Of a stretch of DNA of 64,000 nt, positions 34,331 through 43,611 are shown piece by piece. Below the pieces are notes generated by a model, which saw nothing but the letters and a program-made list of their open reading frames with translations, made no database searches and was not told the DNA's origin. The first letter of the stretch is position 1, and every line of letters begins with the position of its first letter. This DNA is from Kaistella yonginensis (GTDB taxonomy: Bacteria > Bacteroidota > Bacteroidia > Flavobacteriales > Weeksellaceae): assembly GCF_030409525.1 (NCBI RefSeq), contig NZ_JAUFQB010000004.1, positions 1-64,000 of the forward strand, given 5' to 3'. Made by a program: the position numbers and the translations under genes.

Positions 34331-35506
34331 ATGAGCATGAATATTTTTGATAACACCCAAATTGCCTTCGCAGACAAAACCGATTCTCAACTGAAAAAAG
34401 CGTTTTGGATGTTCAAAGCCATTGAGCAGCCGATGATTACCAATTTTGGAATCACAGCCTTAAATTTTACAGTGAAGAATAATTTCCCTTTTGTAACCGA
34501 TATCGTAAAGCAAACTTTATTTGAACAATTTTGTGGTGGCGAAACCCGTGAAGAAAGTATGAAAGTGGTTAAACAAATGTTTAAACATCATGTGGGAAGT
34601 ATTTTCGATTATGCGATTGAAGGAAAAGCAGAAGAGAAGGTTTTTGATGATACGTGTGCTGAAATCCAGCAAAATATTAAGTTTGCTGAAGGAAATCCCG
34701 CCATTCCTTTTGTGGTTTTTAAACCAACTGGTTTTGGAAGAATAGAAATCTATGAAGAGGTTGGTAAAAAGGTGGAACTTACCACTTCCCAAAAAGAAGA
34801 ATGGGCGAGAGTGATAAAGAGATACGAAGACGTTTGCCAGATGGCTTTTGATCGAAAAGTGGTGTTGATGATTGATGCAGAAGACAGTTGGATGCAAGAT
34901 GCTACCGATGATTTGGTCAATGAAATGATGTTGAAATTTAATAAAGAAAAAGCCATTATCTGGAACACCATACAAATGTACAGAACAGGCCGAATGGAAT
35001 ATCTGGCCAAAGATTTAGAAAGAGCCAAAGAGCAAAATTATTTTCTAGGCTATAAATTTGTACGTGGGGCCTATATGGAAAAAGAGAGAGCACGTGCCGC
35101 AGCCATGAATTATCCGGATCCTATTCAACCCACAAAACAAGCCTCAGATGATAATTTTAATGCAGCTATCGATTTTGTTTTGAATAATTTGGATAAAGTT
35201 TCTGGCTTTTTTGGAACGCATAATGAGAAATCAACCGAACTCGTGATGGATAAAATGAAAGCGATGGGTTTATCAAACGAACACCCACAAATTCATTTTG
35301 GCCAATTGTACGGTATGAGTGATAACATTACCTATTATTTGGGTGCCGAAAAATACAATGTTTGCAAATATCTTCCGTATGGTCCTGTAAAAGATGTGGT
35401 TCCGTATTTGACCAGAAGAGCGCAAGAAAATACCTCTGTAGCTGGGCAAACCGGCCGTGAATTGGTTTTAATTCAAAAAGAATTGGATCGACGAAAAGGA
35501 AAATAA
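34331..35506 (+). CDS. Proline dehydrogenase
   Basis: The 391-residue FAD enzyme oxidises proline to pyrroline-5-carboxylate. FAD- and substrate-binding features are LMIDAEDSWMQ, KFVRGAYMEKER (the strand with the conserved RGAY), GTHNEKS and HFGQLYGMSDNITYYL, followed by KYLPYGPVKDVVPYLTRRAQEN at the C-terminal substrate lid. It is the stand-alone form without a fused P5C dehydrogenase. Its P5C dehydrogenase partner is not encoded nearby. Confidence 0.95.
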   Translation: MSMNIFDNTQIAFADKTDSQLKKAFWMFKAIEQPMITNFGITALNFTVKNNFPFVTDIVKQTLFEQFCGGETREESMKVVKQMFKHHVGSIFDYAIEGKAEEKVFDDTCAEIQQNIKFAEGNPAIPFVVFKPTGFGRIEIYEEVGKKVELTTSQKEEWARVIKRYEDVCQMAFDRKVVLMIDAEDSWMQDATDDLVNEMMLKFNKEKAIIWNTIQMYRTGRMEYLAKDLERAKEQNYFLGYKFVRGAYMEKERARAAAMNYPDPIQPTKQASDDNFNAAIDFVLNNLDKVSGFFGTHNEKSTELVMDKMKAMGLSNEHPQIHFGQLYGMSDNITYYLGAEKYNVCKYLPYGPVKDVVPYLTRRAQENTSVAGQTGRELVLIQKELDRRKGK

Positions 35507-35550
35507 ATTTTCATCTATTTTTTATTTTGATTTATCAAAATAATCACCAT

Positions 35551-35577
35551 CAATAGGAACGGGCTTTCGCCCGTTTT
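35551..35577 (+). terminator. Terminator and repeat hairpin after proline dehydrogenase
   Basis: CAATAGGAACGGGC with its pair GCCCGTT form a 7-base-pair stem followed by T residues. The same 15-base start recurs at 43493. Confidence 0.8.
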
Positions 35578-35620
35578 TCAATTAATAAAAGGCAATTGGT
35601 TTTTAGCCGAATTTTATTTC

Positions 35621-35628
35621 TAAATTTG
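35621..35628 (+). promoter_or_regulatory. Probable -7 box of priA
   Basis: TAAATTTG matches TAnnTTTG; transcription would start near 35634. This bounds the priA start codon to a position downstream of it. Confidence 0.5.
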
Positions 35629-35680
35629 TAAAACGGAATCGAAAGACTCCCGCATTATTAGCTCATCAAATCATCATACC

Positions 35681-38134
35681 ATTAAATCAACTTTCGCCCA
35701 AGTCATTCTTCCCTTAAATTTAAAAGGAACTTTTACCTATAAAGTTCCTGTAGAACTGATGGAAAACATACAGGTCGGCATGCGGGTTTTGGTTTCTTTT
35801 CGAGGAAAAAAGATCTATACCGGAATCGTATTTGAACTTCATAACCACCAACCTGAGAATTTTGTACCGAAAGATATTATCAATATTTTAGATGATTTTC
35901 CGATTTTGCCAAAGGAACAGATTTGGTTTTGGTCTTGGCTTTCTGATTATTATATGGGTAATCTTGGTGAAATTTATCGTTTTTCATTTCCTGGTTCTTT
36001 AAAATTAGAAAGTGAAACCTATCTAAAATTAAAACCGAATGTAGCGGTTGATTTTGAGAATCTGGACGTTAATGAAATGTATCTCATCCAAGCTTTAGAG
36101 GTTCGGCAACTTATCAATTTAACAGAGATCGAAGCTTTTATTCCAAAAAAAGAAATTGTAAAAACAATCAATTCTCTAATCGATTTACAGTACATAGAAA
36201 TCGATGAAAAGATCGCTGAAAAATATAAAGCCAAAGAAGTTGCCTATTTAAAAATTAATGAAGAAAAAGTAAAAAACACCCATTTACCAGAAATTCTATT
36301 AACGCTAAAACGCTCACCGAAACAGCAGGAACTTTTTCTTTTGCTGCTCGAAAAGCAAACCGAACATCCTGAAAAAGCAATTAAGAAATCTGATGCTTTA
36401 GAAGAAGGTAATTTTGCTCATGCACAATTAAAATCATTAGTTGAAAAGGATTTGGTACAGGAATATTATCTGCAAAAAGATCGGCTGGAAAGTTTCGAAG
36501 GAGAAACTGAAGATCTAGAAAAATTGAGTGATATTCAGCTTCAAGCGAAATATGAAATTGATGAAGCGTTCAAACAAAATAAAAATGTCTTGCTTCATGG
36601 CGTAACTTCATCTGGTAAAACCCATCTTTATTTAGAGAAAATTGAAGACGCGGTTGCGGAGGAGAAGAATGTGCTTTTTCTTTTGCCCGAGATTTCTTTA
36701 ACCAAACAAATTGTACAACGTTTAGAGAAAAAATATGGCAGACAACTAGGATATTATCACCAGAAACTTACTGATTTTGAAAGGGTAGAAGTCTGGAGAA
36801 GAATAAAAAATAATGATATCAGAATCCTTATTGGAACCAGAAATGCGTTGTTTTTACCCTATCAGAATCTCGGATTAATCGTTGTTGATGAAGAACATGA
36901 TTCGAACTATAAGCCAAGAGAAATTTCTCCGTTTTTTAACGCAAAAGATGCCGCCCAAATGTTGGCAAAATTTTATGATGCTCCTATAATTCTTGGTTCC
37001 GCAACACCTTCGGTAGAGTCTTTTTATGCAGCTAAAAAAGATAAACTGAAATATGTTTATTTAGGCGAACGCTTTGGAAGCGTGAAAATTCCGGAATTTG
37101 AGCTCATCAATTTTAAAGAAGCGCAGGATACCAAAAAATTAGCCGGTAGTTTTTCGCTCCATCTTATTGATGAAATACAGAAAGAACTCGATCATAAAAA
37201 ACAAACCATGATTCTGCATAATCGCCGTGGATACGCCAATGTGGTAGAATGTGAAACCTGTGGTTACGTGAACTATTGTTCGAATTGTGACGTGGTAATG
37301 ACTTATCATAAATTTTCAAATGAAATGAAATGTCATTATTGTGGTCAAAAAGCCTCGAAACCACGAACCTGCCCGAAATGCTATTCAGAAAACCTGAATA
37401 TAAGAGGAGTCGGTGTTGAACAGATTCATGAAGAAGTTTCTAAGATTTTCCCCGAGGCAGAAGTCGACCGAATGGATGTAGATTCTATGCGCAGAAAATT
37501 CGCCTATGAGAAATTATATGAAAAAATTGAAGAAGGCGAAACCGATATTATTGTAGGTACTCAAATGATTTCCAAAGGGTTGGATTTTGATAATATTGAA
37601 CTGGTCGCCATCCCAAAAGCAGACTCCTTATTATATGTACAAGATTTTCGGGCAGAAGAAAGAGCTTTTCAATTGATTACCCAAGTTTCGGGCCGGGCCG
37701 GGCGAATCTCTGGATCAGGAAAAGTACTGATACAGACTTATAATCCGCAACACGCTATTTTTCAACTGTTAAAAAATAACGATACGCCGATGATTTATGA
37801 GCATCTGCTGACGGAACGTAAAAAATTCTTCTATCCGCCTTTCGTAAAATTAATTATGATCGAACTGAAACACCGCAAAGAAGATAAAGTAAATCGTGCC
37901 TCTCAATTTCTAGGATCTATTTTAAGGAAATATTTGCCCGAAGAATGTATTCTTGGACCTGAAAAATCGCCAATCGGAAAATTAAATTTAATGTACCAAT
38001 ATCAACTTTTGCTCAAATTGCCGCGTGGAAAACGGTACGAAGAATACAAAGGTTTGGTTACCAAAAGTTTAGTCGAATTTGATGAGATTACAGCTTATCA
38101 TTCTATAAAAAAGCTGATTTTCGTTGACTTTTAA
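35681..38134 (+). CDS. priA: Replication restart helicase PriA (putative ATT start)
   Basis: PriA reloads the replisome at stalled forks. The first ATG in frame (35759) lies inside the conserved N-terminal domain: 26 sense codons upstream encode STFAQVILPLNLKGTFTYKV, which is the family's opening. No ATG, GTG or TTG occurs in that stretch, so I place the start at ATT 35681 (817 residues). Other features are a Walker A GVTSSGKTHLY, DEEH box, eight zinc-binding cysteines beginning CETCGYVNYCSNC, and helicase motifs up to VSGRAGR. A substituted start codon or sequencing error is the alternative. Confidence 0.85.
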   Translation: MKSTFAQVILPLNLKGTFTYKVPVELMENIQVGMRVLVSFRGKKIYTGIVFELHNHQPENFVPKDIINILDDFPILPKEQIWFWSWLSDYYMGNLGEIYRFSFPGSLKLESETYLKLKPNVAVDFENLDVNEMYLIQALEVRQLINLTEIEAFIPKKEIVKTINSLIDLQYIEIDEKIAEKYKAKEVAYLKINEEKVKNTHLPEILLTLKRSPKQQELFLLLLEKQTEHPEKAIKKSDALEEGNFAHAQLKSLVEKDLVQEYYLQKDRLESFEGETEDLEKLSDIQLQAKYEIDEAFKQNKNVLLHGVTSSGKTHLYLEKIEDAVAEEKNVLFLLPEISLTKQIVQRLEKKYGRQLGYYHQKLTDFERVEVWRRIKNNDIRILIGTRNALFLPYQNLGLIVVDEEHDSNYKPREISPFFNAKDAAQMLAKFYDAPIILGSATPSVESFYAAKKDKLKYVYLGERFGSVKIPEFELINFKEAQDTKKLAGSFSLHLIDEIQKELDHKKQTMILHNRRGYANVVECETCGYVNYCSNCDVVMTYHKFSNEMKCHYCGQKASKPRTCPKCYSENLNIRGVGVEQIHEEVSKIFPEAEVDRMDVDSMRRKFAYEKLYEKIEEGETDIIVGTQMISKGLDFDNIELVAIPKADSLLYVQDFRAEERAFQLITQVSGRAGRISGSGKVLIQTYNPQHAIFQLLKNNDTPMIYEHLLTERKKFFYPPFVKLIMIELKHRKEDKVNRASQFLGSILRKYLPEECILGPEKSPIGKLNLMYQYQLLLKLPRGKRYEEYKGLVTKSLVEFDEITAYHSIKKLIFVDF

Positions 38135-38285
38135 CAAAGTTTAACAGTTTTTACCACGTTTTTATACCCGTTAAATCACTGTGACTCAACAATTTTTTAT
38201 ACTTTTGAACGTTTTATAGATGTTTTGTATTAGAAAATTCTTCTTTTACCAGAACTAGTAATAGATAATCAAATAATAAAATTAA

Positions 38286-39737
38286 ATGATTAACATCAAA
38301 AAAATCCTGGTTTCTTCTGCAATTGCAGTTTCTACATTTGCTTTAGGACAGGGGAGTTTCGCTTCGACAACTTACCCGCAATCATACGATACTCAAAATT
38401 TAAATTCTACTAAAGAGTCTGCTGAAAAACTTCTCAGCGCAAAGGAACTCGTGGATATTAAACTGAATTCAATGATCAATGATCCAGTTTTGCGTAATGC
38501 AAATTGGGGTTTTGTGGTTTATGATCCCAAAACCAAAAAAATCATTAGTTCTTATAATGAAAATGCTTCTTTGATTCCTGCTTCTACAACTAAATTATTG
38601 ACTACGGAAACGGCGTTGAACCTTTTGGGAGAAAATTTCCGGTGGATTACCCAGTTAGAATATTCTGGAACCATAGAAGATGGTATTCTTAACGGAAATT
38701 TGTACATCGTAGGTAGTGGTGATCCGTCTTTAGGAACCAATAAAGCTGGTGCCTATTCGTATCGCGAAATAATTAGTGATTTTATTGCGGCCGCCAAAGA
38801 CAAAGGAATTAAGAAAATCAATGGCGATATCATTATTCAAACTGGCGTTTTTAAATTAAATAAAAGCCAGTCTTTACCTGAAAGTATTGTGTGGTTAGAA
38901 AATGGCAATTATTATTTACCAGTTGGAACGACCCACGAGATTAATCCTCAAAATGAGAAGTTGATTGCAAAGAAATCCAATCCATTTTCTGAAAACAAAA
39001 ATTATTATTACATCTCGCCTTACATTGGGCAGATGGTGTATGCCGATAAATTTGATGGTGGCTATCTCACTACAAAATTACCCGATGCTCCTGCCTATTT
39101 AGCGAACAACTTGCGAGCAACCATGTTAAAGAGTGGTTTGCCAGTCGTTGGAAAAGTGGTAACAAGATATGCAGATCCGAATCCAGAGAAGAGAGAGCTA
39201 ATTACGACTTACCAATCACCGACTTTAGCCGAGATTGTTTTGTATACAAATCAACACAGTGATAACGCGTTGGCAGAAGCGACTTTACGCATGGTAGGTT
39301 TTCAGAAATTAGGCGATCAAACGCTAGAATCGGGAAGAAAGGTCGTTAATAATCATTTGCAATCAATCGGGTTTGATACGCAAGGTTTAAATTATCATGA
39401 TGGCAGCGGACTTTCACGAAGTAATGTGGTAACTCCTATTTCGCAAGTAAAATATTTGGCCAATTTAATGGATCAAAAATATTATAAGACCTTCCAGGAA
39501 AGTTTACCGATTGGCGGACAAACCGGAACCTTAAAAAGAATGTTTTATGGAGCAGGAAATGGCCAAATCTTTGCTAAGACAGGTACATTAAATAAAGTAA
39601 AAACATTGGCAGGTTATATGAAAACAAACTCTGGTAAAACTTTGGTTTTCTCGTTACTCATTAATAATTATGCGGGTTCTGTAGATCAAGTTAAAAGCCG
39701 AATGGAACAAATTCTCGAGCCAACACTCAGTTTATAA
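38286..39737 (+). CDS. dacB: D-alanyl-D-alanine carboxypeptidase/endopeptidase, PBP4 type
   Basis: The 483-residue protein has a signal peptide (MINIKKILVSSAIAVSTFAL) and a class C penicillin-binding protein fold. The SxxK motif is S100-T-T-K103 in PASTTKLL, the second motif SDN occurs in QHSDNALAE near 325, and KTG in FAKTGTLNKV near 430. It trims D-alanine from peptidoglycan stem peptides or cleaves cross-links in the periplasm. It is a single gene with its own downstream terminator. Confidence 0.95.
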   Translation: MINIKKILVSSAIAVSTFALGQGSFASTTYPQSYDTQNLNSTKESAEKLLSAKELVDIKLNSMINDPVLRNANWGFVVYDPKTKKIISSYNENASLIPASTTKLLTTETALNLLGENFRWITQLEYSGTIEDGILNGNLYIVGSGDPSLGTNKAGAYSYREIISDFIAAAKDKGIKKINGDIIIQTGVFKLNKSQSLPESIVWLENGNYYLPVGTTHEINPQNEKLIAKKSNPFSENKNYYYISPYIGQMVYADKFDGGYLTTKLPDAPAYLANNLRATMLKSGLPVVGKVVTRYADPNPEKRELITTYQSPTLAEIVLYTNQHSDNALAEATLRMVGFQKLGDQTLESGRKVVNNHLQSIGFDTQGLNYHDGSGLSRSNVVTPISQVKYLANLMDQKYYKTFQESLPIGGQTGTLKRMFYGAGNGQIFAKTGTLNKVKTLAGYMKTNSGKTLVFSLLINNYAGSVDQVKSRMEQILEPTLSL

Positions 39738-39761
39738 ATATTTATTTCATATAAAAACTAG

Positions 39762-39792
39762 CCTTTCAATATTTATTGAAAGGTTTTTTTTT
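39762..39792 (+). terminator. Terminator of dacB
   Basis: CCTTTCAAT (39762-39770) and ATTGAAAGG (39775-39783) form a 9-base-pair stem with an ATTT loop and a T-run. Confidence 0.9.
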
Positions 39793-39818
39793 ATCTTTAT
39801 CGGCAAATAATTGAATAA

Positions 39819-41750
39819 ATGAAACAGTTTTATACATTAGCCTTAATCCTTTCTTTCGTACAGATTTTTAGCCAAAATGAAGAAGCAGAAAGAAAAAGTA
39901 TGATTAAAAGTGAAACCGAAAGGTATGCTAAAATGATTAATTATAATGTGAACCCCAACACTTTAAATTATGATTTGAAATACCAGAGAATGGATCTGGA
40001 ACTTGATCCAGCACAGAGTTTCGTAAGTGGAACAGTGACCAGCCATTTTGTGCCTAATCAAAATATTTCCAGTATTTATTTTGATTTCTCTAATGTTCTG
40101 ACGGTTTCTGAAGTCAAATACCACGGAACAAATCTAACTTTCAGTCAATTGTCGACCAAAGAAATAAAAATTGACTTTCCAACTCCGTTAGCCTCCGCAA
40201 CCTTAGATTCACTGTCGATCAAATATGCTGGCACACCAGATACGATGGGAAGTGCTGGTGACGCTTTTACAACTTCTACCCAAGGTGGAACACCTGTTCT
40301 TTTTACGCTTTCTGAACCGTATGGCGCCCAAGAATGGTTTCCGACAAAGCAAAGTATGAATGATAAAATTGAAAAATTTGACATCAAAATCACCACGCCT
40401 TCACAATACAATGTCGCTTCTAATGGGAAATTGTTTTCTGAAACGTTATTGCCAGGCAATAAAAAATTGACTTTTTGGCAAACCAATTATCCGATTCCCG
40501 CTTACTTAGTGGCCTTAGGAATTACGAATTACACCAAATTTAATGATACCATGGGAACGCCTCCTTTCCCTTTTGTCAATTACGTTTATCCTTCCACTGC
40601 CTCTAACACCACCAGTATGGCAAATATTAACTGGACCAAAGATTTAATGAATCTTTATGAGGAGTATTTTGGCCCATATCCTTACCGGAATGAAAAATAT
40701 GGCCATATGCAATTTGGCTGGGGTGGCGGCATGGAGCATTCAACAATGTCTTCCATGGGCTCATTTGGCAAGGGTCTTATCGCTCATGAATTGGCCCATC
40801 AATGGTTTGGTGATAAAGTGACTTGCGGTGCCTGGAACGATATCTGGCTCAATGAGGGTTTTGCAACTTATGGTGAACATCTCACCAACGAGAAACTTCT
40901 CATGACCAACAGCCAGTTTATGAGTTATTTGCAATCAGAAATAGACTATATCACGCAATCCGCAGGAGGAAGTGTTTATGTAGCTGATGCAAGCTTAGGC
41001 AGTGTTAATACCATTTTTAGCGGCCGGTTGAGTTATTCCAAAGGTGGTTATGTTTTAAGAATGATCAAATGGGTTTTAGGAGATGCTCCTTTTTATCAAG
41101 CCTTAAAAGACTACCATAATCAACCCAACCTGGCTTACCAGTACGCCGTGACTACCGACCTGAAAAATTCTTTGCTGCAATCTACCGGAAAAGATTTCAC
41201 TGGATTTTTTAATGACTGGATTTATGGGCAAGGCTATCCTTCTTATCAAATTAGATGGAATCAAACTCCCGATCAAGTCATTCGATTTAAAGTTGCTCAA
41301 ACCCAAAGTCATTCATCTGTGAATTTCTTTGAGTTGCCCCTGCCCATTAAAGTGACAGGCACCGCTGGGCAAGTGGTATATTTGGTATTGGATCATCAAT
41401 CAAATAATCAATATTTTGCCGAAGCACTGCCTTTTAATGTGGCTTCAGTAACGTTTAATTACGATAAACAAATCATTACAAAAGGGTCAACCGTAACCAA
41501 AGATCCAGCAATTTTAGCTGTCAATGATGTTTCGAAAAAGGAAATCAAAATTTTTCCTAATCCAGTAAAAGATGAACTCTTCGTGAACGGAATGACCTCA
41601 GAACATGCTTATCAAATTTTTAGTTTAGATGGGAAAATGCTGCAGGCTGGAACACTGTCTTCAGAAAAATCGATTGGAGTAAATCCGCTTCCAAAAGGAG
41701 TTTATCTGTTAAAACTTGCGGATAAAACTTTAAAATTTATAAAAGAATAG
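39819..41750 (+). CDS. Secreted M1 family metallopeptidase with type IX sorting domain
   Basis: The 643-residue protein has a signal peptide (MKQFYTLALILSFVQIFS) and an M1 aminopeptidase domain. The exopeptidase motif appears as GWGGGMEHS in place of the usual GAMEN, and the zinc site is HELAH at 323-327 with Glu346 (WLNEGFATY). The last about 75 residues (EIKIFPNPVKDELFV to LKLADKTLKFIKE) form a type A sorting domain of the type IX secretion system, so it is exported across the outer membrane. It degrades peptides outside the cell. Confidence 0.95.
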   Translation: MKQFYTLALILSFVQIFSQNEEAERKSMIKSETERYAKMINYNVNPNTLNYDLKYQRMDLELDPAQSFVSGTVTSHFVPNQNISSIYFDFSNVLTVSEVKYHGTNLTFSQLSTKEIKIDFPTPLASATLDSLSIKYAGTPDTMGSAGDAFTTSTQGGTPVLFTLSEPYGAQEWFPTKQSMNDKIEKFDIKITTPSQYNVASNGKLFSETLLPGNKKLTFWQTNYPIPAYLVALGITNYTKFNDTMGTPPFPFVNYVYPSTASNTTSMANINWTKDLMNLYEEYFGPYPYRNEKYGHMQFGWGGGMEHSTMSSMGSFGKGLIAHELAHQWFGDKVTCGAWNDIWLNEGFATYGEHLTNEKLLMTNSQFMSYLQSEIDYITQSAGGSVYVADASLGSVNTIFSGRLSYSKGGYVLRMIKWVLGDAPFYQALKDYHNQPNLAYQYAVTTDLKNSLLQSTGKDFTGFFNDWIYGQGYPSYQIRWNQTPDQVIRFKVAQTQSHSSVNFFELPLPIKVTGTAGQVVYLVLDHQSNNQYFAEALPFNVASVTFNYDKQIITKGSTVTKDPAILAVNDVSKKEIKIFPNPVKDELFVNGMTSEHAYQIFSLDGKMLQAGTLSSEKSIGVNPLPKGVYLLKLADKTLKFIKE

Positions 41751-41791
41751 CCCAGCCCTACTTAACCTTATGTTATTAATAACAAAATCAG

Positions 41792-41818
41792 AAAAGCACT
41801 TGAAAGAGTGCTTTTTTT
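41792..41818 (+). terminator. Terminator of the M1 peptidase gene
   Basis: AAAAGCACT and AGTGCTTTT form a 9-base-pair stem followed by T residues. Confidence 0.85.
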
Positions 41819-41847
41819 CGTAAATTAGCGTTTCAAAATAATTAAAT

Positions 41848-43041
41848 ATGATTTCAAAAAATTATCTGGAAAATTTACAGAACGAACTGCAAAATATTAA
41901 GAATGATGGTTTGTTTAAAACCGAACGAATCATTACCTCCCAACAATCTACGGTGATTGAAGCCAACGGAAAATCATTATTGAATTTCTGCGCGAATAAC
42001 TATTTGGGCTTATCAAACAATAAAGAAGTGATGAAAGCATCCCAAGAAATGGTTGATAGTCGCGGTTATGGTTTGTCTTCTGTACGTTTTATTTGCGGTA
42101 CGCAGGATATTCATAAAGAATTAGAAGCCAAAATTTCTAAATTCCTTGGGTTGGAAGACACTATTTTATATGCAGCCTGTTTTGATGCAAATGGGGGTGT
42201 TTTTGAACCATTATTTACCGACCAAGATGCCATTATTTCTGATGAATTAAATCACGCTTCGATTATTGATGGAGTCCGTTTGTGTAAAGCAGCCAGATAC
42301 CGATATAAAAATAACAATATGGTTGATTTGGAAGAGCAGTTGAAAGCCGCTTCCCAGCAGAATCACCGTTTCAGAATCATTGTAACCGATGGTGTTTTTT
42401 CTATGGACGGAATTGTTGCAGATTTAAAAGGTCTGTGTGATTTGGCCGAAAAATACGATTGTTTGGTGATGGTCGATGATTCGCACGCAACTGGATTTAT
42501 CGGTAAAACCGGAAGAGGAACACACGAAGCCAGTGCAGTGATGGGTAGAGTTGATATTATTACTTCTACTTTAGGAAAAGCTCTAGGTGGTGCATTGGGT
42601 GGATTTACCTCTGGGAAAAAAGAAATCATCGATATGCTGAGACAGCGTTCAAGACCTTATTTATTCTCGAACTCTCTCGCTCCAGGAATCGTAGGTGCAG
42701 CGATCAAAGTTCTGGATATGATTTCCGATGATACCACTTTGAGAGATCAAGTGATGGAAAATGCCGAATACTTTAGAAAAGAAATGAAAGCCAAAGGGTT
42801 TGATATTCCAGATGGTGATGCTGCGATTGTTCCAGTAATGCTGTACGACGCTCCTTTGGCCCAAAAAATGGCGGAGAAATTAATGGAGGAAGGGATTTAT
42901 GTCATCGGATTTTTCTATCCCGTGGTGCCAAAAGGAAAAGCCAGAATCAGAGTTCAACTTTCGGCGGCGCATACCAGAGCGCAATTAGATATAGCCATTG
43001 CAGCTTTTGATAAAGTCGGAAAAGATTTGGGGGTTATTTAA
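41848..43041 (+). CDS. kbl: Glycine C-acetyltransferase (2-amino-3-ketobutyrate CoA ligase)
   Basis: Kbl splits 2-amino-3-ketobutyrate with CoA to glycine and acetyl-CoA during threonine breakdown, using PLP. The 397-residue length fits. The PLP lysine is Lys244 in [10 protein letters not shown], the cofactor-binding aspartate is in MVDDSHATG (208-216), and [11 protein letters not shown] and [21 protein letters not shown] are family motifs. It is encoded just ahead of a small lipoprotein gene. Threonine dehydrogenase is not in the window. Serine palmitoyltransferase-like enzymes are close relatives, but the N-terminal motif favours Kbl. Confidence 0.93.
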   Translation: MISKNYLENLQNELQNIKNDGLFKTERIITSQQSTVIEANGKSLLNFCANNYLGLSNNKEVMKASQEMVDSRGYGLSSVRFICGTQDIHKELEAKISKFLGLEDTILYAACFDANGGVFEPLFTDQDAIISDELNHASIIDGVRLCKAARYRYKNNNMVDLEEQLKAASQQNHRFRIIVTDGVFSMDGIVADLKGLCDLAEKYDCLVMVDDSHATGFIGKTGRGTHEASAVMGRVDIITSTLGKALGGALGGFTSGKKEIIDMLRQRSRPYLFSNSLAPGIVGAAIKVLDMISDDTTLRDQVMENAEYFRKEMKAKGFDIPDGDAAIVPVMLYDAPLAQKMAEKLMEEGIYVIGFFYPVVPKGKARIRVQLSAAHTRAQLDIAIAAFDKVGKDLGVI

Positions 43042-43045
43042 TTCC

Positions 43046-43483
43046 ATGAATATCAAATATATTTTTCTATTGTTTATTTGCACACTCTTATCGTGTGTAC
43101 CCACCAAAGTGAACCAACACATCAAGGATGGAAAAGTTCAAAAAAGAGAGGGGAAATGGATCGAATCCAATACTACCGAACAGGGCATTTTTGTTTCAAA
43201 AGGAAAATATAAGAAAGGTCTTAAAATTGGTGTTTGGCGTACTTTCATCGATCATAAAATCGATCAGAAAGAGATTTATCAGAAGGAAGTAATAAAGACC
43301 AAATTTTTTCATCCGAACGGAAAAGTGAAGAAGAAAGGGCAATCTACAACCGAAGTCACTGATGAATATATCCATTGGTACTATAATGGCGATTGGAAGT
43401 ATTATAATGAAAAAGGAAAACTAATCTTCATTAAAAAATACAATAAAGGAAAACCTTTAGACAGTATTTCTTATCAAAAATAA
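43046..43483 (+). CDS. Lipoprotein with MORN-like (YwqK-type) repeats
   Basis: The gene probably starts at 43046 (MNIKYIFLLFICTLLSC), because that start gives a clean lipoprotein signal peptide with the lipobox LLSC at residue 17; the upstream ATG at 42998 lies inside kbl. The mature part has short repeats such as GKYKKGLKIGVWRTF, FHPNGKVKKKG and WYYNGDWKYYNEKGKLI. These match the MORN/YwqK-type pattern of Tyr/Gly/Lys hairpins. Function unknown; it would be attached to the inner or outer membrane. It is 4 bases after kbl. Confidence 0.8.
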   Translation: MNIKYIFLLFICTLLSCVPTKVNQHIKDGKVQKREGKWIESNTTEQGIFVSKGKYKKGLKIGVWRTFIDHKIDQKEIYQKEVIKTKFFHPNGKVKKKGQSTTEVTDEYIHWYYNGDWKYYNEKGKLIFIKKYNKGKPLDSISYQK

Positions 43484-43492
43484 ATTTAAATT

Positions 43493-43523
43493 CAATAGGA
43501 ACGGGCTAAAGCCCGTTTTTTTT
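43493..43523 (+). terminator. Terminator and repeat hairpin after the lipoprotein gene
   Basis: CAATAGGAACGGGCT with its inverse AGCCCGTT forms an 8-base-pair stem followed by eight T residues. It shares its first 15 bases with the hairpin at 35551. Confidence 0.85.
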
Positions 43524-43611
43524 AGGAGCATTCTTCGGCTTTAGCCAAAAATTAAAAAATATACTTATGAGTTTTATTTTTAAGAGTAATTAGTAAATAA
43601 ATCACTAAAAA

